Assembly: GCF_000974445.1 (NCBI RefSeq)
Contig: NZ_BBOJ01000005.1
Coordinates: 186,001 to 250,000, forward strand
Source: Lentzea aerocolonigenes
Lineage (GTDB): Bacteria > Actinomycetota > Actinomycetes > Mycobacteriales > Pseudonocardiaceae
Reading direction: 5' to 3'
DNA length: 64,000 bases
Below are positions 59,291 to 64,000 of the stretch, one piece after another (the stretch's first letter is position 1; each line of letters starts with the position of its first letter). Below the pieces are notes generated by a model. The model searched no databases and was not told the DNA's origin. It saw nothing but the letters and a program-made list of their open reading frames with translations. The translations under genes were made by a program, and so were the position numbers.

Positions 59291-60085
59291 TCAGGCGGCG
59301 AGACGACTGCGGAGCGTGCCACGCGTGGCCACCTCCGCGAAGTACGCCTCTCGTTTGCGTGCGGCCCGGCCGGACAGCGGCTCGGCGACCAGGTCGCGGT
59401 CGAGCTGCGCGTTGACGCCGTCCCGGAGCAGCGCGAGTGCCTCCGCGCGCATGTGCGAGACACGGGACTCTCCGACCCCCAGCTCCTCGGCGATGTCGGC
59501 CATCGAGCGGTCCTGCAGGAAGTACCTGACGACAACGGTGCGGAGGTTGGCGGGCAGTGCATCGATCGCGTCCCGCAGGTAGCCGAACCGCTCACGCAGC
59601 AGCACGACGTCTTCAGGACCGGGAGCCCGTTCGCGGACGAGGAGGTCCGCGGTTTCCTGGGTGACGCCCTGGAGGCTGACCGTCGCCGCTCGCTGCACGT
59701 CGTGGTGCCACGAGATCACCTCGCGCTCTGACACCCCGAGCACCTGGGCGAGCTCGGCCGCGGTGGGCGTGCGGCCGAGTGCCGCCACCAGCTCGTCCTC
59801 GGCGGCCTGGAGCTCTCGGGCCCTGGTACGAACCGAGCGGCTCGCCCAGTCGAGGGTGCGGAGGTGGTCGATGAGAGCGCCGCGGACCCGGATGCACGCC
59901 ACGTGCCCGAAAGGCGCCTCGCCCCGATAGCTCCGTGCGCACGCGACCAGCGCGGTCAGCCCGGCCGACACGAGGTCGTCCCGGTCGATGTGTGCGGGCA
60001 GCCTGCGTGCCAGCTGCCTGACCTCGCGGTCGACCAGAGAGAGGTGACCGCTCACCAGTGCCTCAACTTCGCTGATCAGTGCCAT
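59291..60085 (-). CDS. FliA/WhiG-type alternative sigma factor
   Basis: 264 residues from the ATG at 60085; no strong site is seen and a longer start is possible. Sigma2 (about 20-85; DLVSAGLTALVACARSY, IRVRGALIDHLRTLDWASRSVR, the DW-x-x-RSVR motif of this class), sigma3 (about 90-145; ELVAALGRTPTAAELAQVLGVSE) and sigma4 (about 200-245; LPANLRTVVVRYFLQDRSMADIAEELGVGESRVSHMRAEAL). In actinomycetes this family includes WhiG (sporulation) and FliA (spore flagella). No flagellar gene is in view; it may serve a developmental or pilus-linked set. Minus strand, convergent with the kinase operon. Confidence 0.92.
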   Translation of the reverse strand: MALISEVEALVSGHLSLVDREVRQLARRLPAHIDRDDLVSAGLTALVACARSYRGEAPFGHVACIRVRGALIDHLRTLDWASRSVRTRARELQAAEDELVAALGRTPTAAELAQVLGVSEREVISWHHDVQRAATVSLQGVTQETADLLVRERAPGPEDVVLLRERFGYLRDAIDALPANLRTVVVRYFLQDRSMADIAEELGVGESRVSHMRAEALALLRDGVNAQLDRDLVAEPLSGRAARKREAYFAEVATRGTLRSRLAA

Positions 60086-60168
60086 GAGGACAGTGTTCGA
60101 GCGTTCGGTGAGCGCAGCGGTTTCCGCTCGGGTGCAGAACGGTAGTAGGAACCAGGATGTGCTGCTCA

Positions 60169-60202
60169 AACCGCCCGGTGGTGGGGACACCACGGGGCGG
60201 TT
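60169..60202 (-). terminator. Terminator hairpin after the ketosynthase
   Basis: AACCGCCC-G-GTGGTG pairs with CACCAC-G-GGGCGGTT, with one mismatch and a four-base loop. It begins 24 bases after the ketosynthase stop at 60226 on the minus strand. Confidence 0.7.
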
Positions 60203-60225
60203 CGAGGTTTGGGACTCCTTCCGGC

Positions 60226-61365
60226 TCAGCTGGGAGGAGCGAGCACCACGACCGAGTTGTGGCCGCCCATGCCGAGCGACGACTTGACCGTGATGCCGTC
60301 AGTCAGGGGAGTGGGACCGTCGAGCAGCTGGGGATGGGCCCGCGCCACTGTGGGTGATGCCGGCACGATCCCCCGTTCGCACGCCAGGGCTGCCGAGGCG
60401 ACCTCGATCGCCGCCGCCGCGCCCTGACAGTGCGCCGTGAGCGGTTTGACCGAGTAGATGCCGGTGTCCCGCCTGAAGAGCGTCTCCACCACGGCCGACT
60501 CCGCCCGGTCGCACTGCGCGGTGCCGGGCCCGTGCGCGTTCAGGTATCGCACGGAGTCGGCGCTGACGCCCGCGTTCGCGAGCGCGTCCCGGAAACAGGT
60601 CATGACCTGCGTCAGGCCGGGCTCGATCGACGTGACGTGATGGGCGTCGTGTGACATCGCGCCACCGAGCAGGTGCAGGTAGGGAGTGGCCGCCTGCTTC
60701 GACAGCACCATCGCGACCGACGCCTCGCCGACGGTGAACCCGCGACTGCCCTCCTGGAAGGGCCGGCATCCGTCCAGCGGGTCGGTGTCGGTGACAGCGA
60801 CGCCGAGCCGCACGAAGTGGCTCACGTTCTCCGGCGTGGCGGAGAGGTCGGTGGCCACCAGCACCACGTCGTCCACCACACCGGCGTCCAGCCACGACTT
60901 CGCCGTGATCAGCGCGGCGTTGCCGGAGGCGCACATCGCGGACACGTTCATCGCCGGGCCGTGGAACCCGTACTCCTTCATGAGGGTCGACATCGGCGTC
61001 GACGGCATGAGGGCGAGGAACTCCCTCACTGAGACGCGCTGGTCGCGGGCGAGGTGGAACTCCCGCCAGAGATCCACCTCGCCCAGCACGACCGCGTGCA
61101 GGAGTCCCACTCGCCGACCGGGGCGCCAGCCGCGGCGGCCGGCGTCCGTGATCGCCTCGCGTGCCGCGCCTCGCATCGCCCGCGCGAACCGGCTCTGTCC
61201 GTCCTCGGGAGAGCCGCCGTCCGGGACGAGTGCCACCCAAGCGTCCTTCGCTCCGTAGCCGCCGACCAGGTGCGCTGCGGGCTTGCCGCTCACCAGCCCG
61301 TCCCACAGCTTCTCCCGGCCCCAGCCGTAACCGCTGACCACTCCGATGCCACAGATGCCGATCAT
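60226..61365 (-). CDS. Stand-alone beta-ketoacyl synthase (KAS II/polyketide KS type)
   Basis: 379 residues from the ATG at 61365, with AAAGGA six bases upstream. Thiolase fold: catalytic Cys in SAMCASGNA, His in LNAHGPGT (usually HGTGT), and His in VKPLTAHCQGAAAA (usually GH-x-x-GA). The Lys of KSS and the active triad C-H-H are kept. It is shorter than FabF (about 410) and has no acyltransferase or carrier domain beside it. No other polyketide or fatty-acid gene is in the window, so it may act with carrier proteins elsewhere or on an unusual substrate. It lies 40 bases after the DUF6431-like gene. Confidence 0.9.
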   Translation of the reverse strand: MIGICGIGVVSGYGWGREKLWDGLVSGKPAAHLVGGYGAKDAWVALVPDGGSPEDGQSRFARAMRGAAREAITDAGRRGWRPGRRVGLLHAVVLGEVDLWREFHLARDQRVSVREFLALMPSTPMSTLMKEYGFHGPAMNVSAMCASGNAALITAKSWLDAGVVDDVVLVATDLSATPENVSHFVRLGVAVTDTDPLDGCRPFQEGSRGFTVGEASVAMVLSKQAATPYLHLLGGAMSHDAHHVTSIEPGLTQVMTCFRDALANAGVSADSVRYLNAHGPGTAQCDRAESAVVETLFRRDTGIYSVKPLTAHCQGAAAAIEVASAALACERGIVPASPTVARAHPQLLDGPTPLTDGITVKSSLGMGGHNSVVVLAPPS

Positions 61366-61405
61366 GTCTTGTCCTTTCTTCGAGGTCGTGCCCCTCAGAG
61401 CGGAC

Positions 61406-61813
61406 TCAGTTCCCGGGACCTGACGAGAACCGTCCCGGGACATGGGGCGGACTCGTGTTGCGGCGGAAAGCGCGCAGCCAGTCCCGCACGGTGGTCTCCG
61501 GCAGGCCGAGGATCAGCGCGATCCGGCGGTAACCCTTTCCTCCCAGGTGCGCGGCGATCGCCTCGCGGATGACCGGCGCCGCGTACGCCCGCCGCAGCAC
61601 CATCCAGTCCGGTAGCAGCACGTGGGTGCGGCGGCAGTCGGCGCACCTGGCTCGGCGCGGGCGCACCTTCCGGTCCGCGACACCCCGGAACCGCACCACG
61701 CGTTCGCGCGCCGAGCCCCACGGCCGCAGCGCTCCCCGGCACACCGGGCAGCAGAGCCGTCCGGCGTGCAGCGACTCCTCCAGCACCGACTTCGTCCCGC
61801 TCGTCACATTCAT
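61406..61813 (-). CDS. DUF6431-like zinc-ribbon/HTH protein
   Basis: 135 residues from the ATG at 61813. An N-terminal zinc-ribbon-like Cys set (CCPVC, then CADC) is followed by a helix-turn-helix near the C-terminus (VIREAIAAHLGGKGYRRIALILGLPETTVRDWLRAFRR). Proteins of this layout resemble the DNA-binding start of transposases and are labelled DUF6431; the catalytic half of a transposase is absent. It may be a small regulator, or a relic of an insertion element. It probably forms an operon with the ketosynthase. Divergent from the GGDEF gene across 46 bases. Confidence 0.75.
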   Translation of the reverse strand: MNVTSGTKSVLEESLHAGRLCCPVCRGALRPWGSARERVVRFRGVADRKVRPRRARCADCRRTHVLLPDWMVLRRAYAAPVIREAIAAHLGGKGYRRIALILGLPETTVRDWLRAFRRNTSPPHVPGRFSSGPGN

Positions 61814-61859
61814 GCCCAATTCTCGTCAGGTCCGCCGTGCACCTGCCGCTAAGAGAGGC

Positions 61860-64000
61860 ATGGACATCGAGGTGAAGTTCGATCAGGACGTCGTCGACCT
61901 GGCGCCGTCCACCGACGCCCCGGTCATGTGGTGGTTCGACTTCGCGACGAACTGCCCCACGTGGATGCCCGGCATGGCCGAACTGCTCGGCGTGCCGCAC
62001 TACACGGACACCGAGATCCGGCCCCTGCTGCTGAGCCTGGTCGATCCGCTGGTCGTCGCCGCGCAGGCCGCCGCGGTGTGGCAGGACTTCGTCCTCGAAC
62101 TGCCCCACTCGTTGCCGGACGGCACCACGAGGTGGATCCAGCTGCGGGCTTGCGTGTCCGGTAGCGCCACGGCGAGGAGCCTCACCGGTGTCGCCACCGA
62201 CGTGACGAAGCGGCACGCGGACCAGCAGGCGCTCGCCGACCTCGCCGACCGCTACCGGTTGCTCGTCGAGCTCAGCCCCGACGCGATCGTGGTCCACGAG
62301 GCGGGTGTGCTGACCTACACCAATCCCGCGGGGATCCGCTTCCTCGGCGCGGGCACGGCCGAGGAGCTCATCGGTCGTCCGATCACGGACTTCGTCCATC
62401 CCGCTTCGGTGCCGGACATGATGCGCCGGATCACCGGGCTGACCACACCCGGCGCGGCCACCGAACCCTCTGGCGCCACCATCGTGAGGTTCGACGGCGG
62501 CACGATCGACGTCGAAGTGGTGTCCGTGCGGACGACGTGGGAGGGCAGGCCGGCCTTCCAGGTGATCCTGCGCGACGTCACCGCGCAAAAGGCCGCAGAG
62601 GCCACCCTGCACTACCAGGCGGCACTGGTCGCGCACGTCAGCGACGCGATCATCGCGACCACCGCCGCGGGCGTCGTGACGACGTGGAACCCCGCCGCCG
62701 AGACGGTGTACGGCCGTTCGGCGACCGAGGCCGTCGGCAGGCCGGTCTCCTTGCTGGTCGGTGCGCCGCTCGATCCCGCCGCGATCGTGCGCCTGGGCGG
62801 CATGGACCGGGCGGTGCACCGGCGTTCCGACGGCACCACCCTCGTCATCAGGGTGTCGGCCGCGGAGATGGACGACGGCTACGTGCTGGTGTGCGCGGAC
62901 GAGACCGCGCGGCGCCGTGCGGAGCAGCACTTCACGACAGTCGTCGCCTCACTGGAGGAGGGGGTTCTGGTGGTGGGCCCGACCGGTCTGGTCGAGTCGG
63001 CCAACCCGGCGGTGGAACGGGTCCTCGGCATTCGCGCGGAACGCCTCATCGGATCGCCCACGACCGCGTGCCCGCTCTACGACGAGCGAGGCGTCCGCCT
63101 GCCGGAATCGGAATACCCGTGCGTGCAGACCCGGCGGACCGGTCTGCCGCACAACGGGCGTGTAGTCCGTGTGCACAGGCCCGACGGACAGGACATCTGG
63201 CTGTCGGTGAGCTGCCGGCCGCTCAACCAGGTGAACACGTACCCGGCCTCCGTGGTCATCTCGTTCACCGACATCACCGAGCGCAAGTCGATCGCCGCCC
63301 GTCTCGAGCACGACGCCACCCACGACGGGCTGACGGGACTCGCGAACCGGACGCTGGTCATCCGGCACCTGTCGTCGCGCTCGGGCCCGCTGGCGGTGCT
63401 GTTCGTCGACCTCGACAAGTTCAAGGTCATCAACGACTCGCTCGGACACGCCGTCGGCGACAAGGTGCTGAGGATCATCGGCGAGCGGTTGCAGAGGAAC
63501 GTCCGCGGCGGTGATCTCGTCGGCAGGCTCGGCGGTGACGAGTTCGTGGTCGTCGCCCGCAACATCGCCAGGGCCGACGTGTGCGGGCTCGCCGAGCACC
63601 TGCGGGACGCCGTCGTCGCCCCCCTCTCCGTCGACGGACGGCAGCTGCACATCGACGCGAGCATCGGCATCGTCGTCACCGGTCCCGGTGATGCGCGCAC
63701 CGGCGAGGACCTTCTCCGCGACTCCGACGTCGCGATGTACCAGGCGAAGTCCCAGGGCCGAGGCCGGTACGTGTTCTTCGACGTCGACCTCCGCGAGAAG
63801 ATGCAGCGCCGCCTCCAGCTCGAAGGGGATCTGCGCGAGGCCGCGTCGAACGAGCAGCTCACGGTCGTCTACCAGCCGATCGCGGATCTCAGGAGCGGCC
63901 GGGTGGCGTCCGTCGAGGCGCTCCTGCGGTGGAACCACCCGGTGCACGGGTCGATCTCACCCGCCGAGTTCATCCCGCTGGCCGAGGAGAGCGACCTGAT
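61860..64000 (+). CDS. Multi-PAS GGDEF-EAL protein (c-di-GMP turnover), partial
   Basis: At least 713 residues; it runs off the right edge. Start ATG at 61860 with AGAGAGG just upstream. Four PAS/PAC modules (about 15-125, 127-245, 250-360, 365-475; e.g. TDITERK endings) are followed by a GGDEF domain with RLGGDEF near residue 558 and DLDKFKVINDSLGHAVGD as the usual Mg/GTP site. An EAL domain begins with VYQPIADLRSG and EALLRWNHP. Both catalytic signatures seen so far are intact, so it may make or degrade cyclic di-GMP. It could feed the pilus and polysaccharide systems encoded nearby, a link made by analogy. Confidence 0.95.
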   Translation, partial: MDIEVKFDQDVVDLAPSTDAPVMWWFDFATNCPTWMPGMAELLGVPHYTDTEIRPLLLSLVDPLVVAAQAAAVWQDFVLELPHSLPDGTTRWIQLRACVSGSATARSLTGVATDVTKRHADQQALADLADRYRLLVELSPDAIVVHEAGVLTYTNPAGIRFLGAGTAEELIGRPITDFVHPASVPDMMRRITGLTTPGAATEPSGATIVRFDGGTIDVEVVSVRTTWEGRPAFQVILRDVTAQKAAEATLHYQAALVAHVSDAIIATTAAGVVTTWNPAAETVYGRSATEAVGRPVSLLVGAPLDPAAIVRLGGMDRAVHRRSDGTTLVIRVSAAEMDDGYVLVCADETARRRAEQHFTTVVASLEEGVLVVGPTGLVESANPAVERVLGIRAERLIGSPTTACPLYDERGVRLPESEYPCVQTRRTGLPHNGRVVRVHRPDGQDIWLSVSCRPLNQVNTYPASVVISFTDITERKSIAARLEHDATHDGLTGLANRTLVIRHLSSRSGPLAVLFVDLDKFKVINDSLGHAVGDKVLRIIGERLQRNVRGGDLVGRLGGDEFVVVARNIARADVCGLAEHLRDAVVAPLSVDGRQLHIDASIGIVVTGPGDARTGEDLLRDSDVAMYQAKSQGRGRYVFFDVDLREKMQRRLQLEGDLREAASNEQLTVVYQPIADLRSGRVASVEALLRWNHPVHGSISPAEFIPLAEESDL

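Noticed and set aside
59014..59415. 133-codon plus-strand frame after element B
   Set aside because: The nearest purine-rich site is over 20 bases upstream, the frame overlaps the sigma gene, and the product has no pattern. A small RNA remains possible.
58927..59595. 222-codon minus-strand frame overlapping the sigma gene's end
   Set aside because: It overlaps a clear sigma gene in another frame and has no ribosome site.
61406..61813. Insertion sequence around the zinc/HTH protein
   Set aside because: No inverted repeats, target duplications or catalytic transposase part seen on either side.

Overview
The window is 64 kb of very GC-rich DNA with GTG and TTG starts, strong third-position GC, actinobacterial families (Lsr2, LuxR-type regulators, sigma factors with zinc-binding anti-sigma modules, a DUF574-type methyltransferase) and LAxTG cell-wall sorting signals. 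I infer a filamentous actinomycete, most likely Pseudonocardiales (Lentzea, Saccharothrix or Actinosynnema type). That placement comes from gene style, not from any search. I saw no RNA gene, CRISPR array or intact insertion sequence.

Layout. (1) 1-10.6 kb: the end of a SIMPL-like gene, a secreted subtilase, a minus-strand group with an LAxTG-anchored repeat protein and two small membrane proteins, then regulatory cassette 1 (LuxR-type pseudo-receiver, small protein, ECF sigma factor with a built-in zinc anti-sigma motif) and a PAS-only protein. (2) 11.3-26.7 kb: a Wzx/Wzy-type exopolysaccharide locus. A tyrosine phosphatase, a degenerate LCP protein and a BY-kinase/Wzz lie on the minus strand. 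Nine translationally coupled genes lie on the plus strand: sugar-nucleotide enzymes, three GT4 domains in two proteins, Wzy, an aminotransferase, a PglC-type initiator and a PglD-type acetyltransferase. A Wzx-like flippase converges on them. The enzyme set fits UDP-diacetylbacillosamine plus a uronic amino sugar. (3) 27.4-39.2 kb: a 1863-residue LAxTG surface protein, a receiver-only paralogue, regulatory cassette 2 (with a QueD-like protein and an unknown inserted), a secreted Val/Gly/Ala/Asp low-complexity protein and an Lsr2 homologue. (4) 39.6-50.7 kb: a methyltransferase, an OmpR-type regulator and a complete Gram-positive Tad/Flp pilus locus, from prepilin peptidase to TadC, with TadB fused to a von Willebrand A domain. 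(5) 50.8-58.9 kb: a signalling operon with a LuxR-type regulator, two stand-alone receivers, a HEAT-repeat protein, a processive GT2 and two histidine kinases, almost all with overlapping stops and starts. (6) 58.9-64 kb: a FliA/WhiG-type sigma factor, a stand-alone ketosynthase, a zinc/HTH protein and the start of a PAS-GGDEF-EAL protein that runs off the window.

Together this reads as a cell-surface and adhesion island: a capsule-like polysaccharide, a second processive polysaccharide synthase, two sortase-type surface proteins, a Flp pilus and many regulators. The most unusual signals are the duplicated pseudo-receiver/sigma cassettes, the RR-RR-HEAT-GT2-HK-HK operon, and a 50-bp element that occurs almost identically (49 of 50 positions) upstream of the subtilase and at the end of the kinase operon. 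Its tandem CAACCG boxes with 11-bp spacing recur a third time upstream of the signalling operon.
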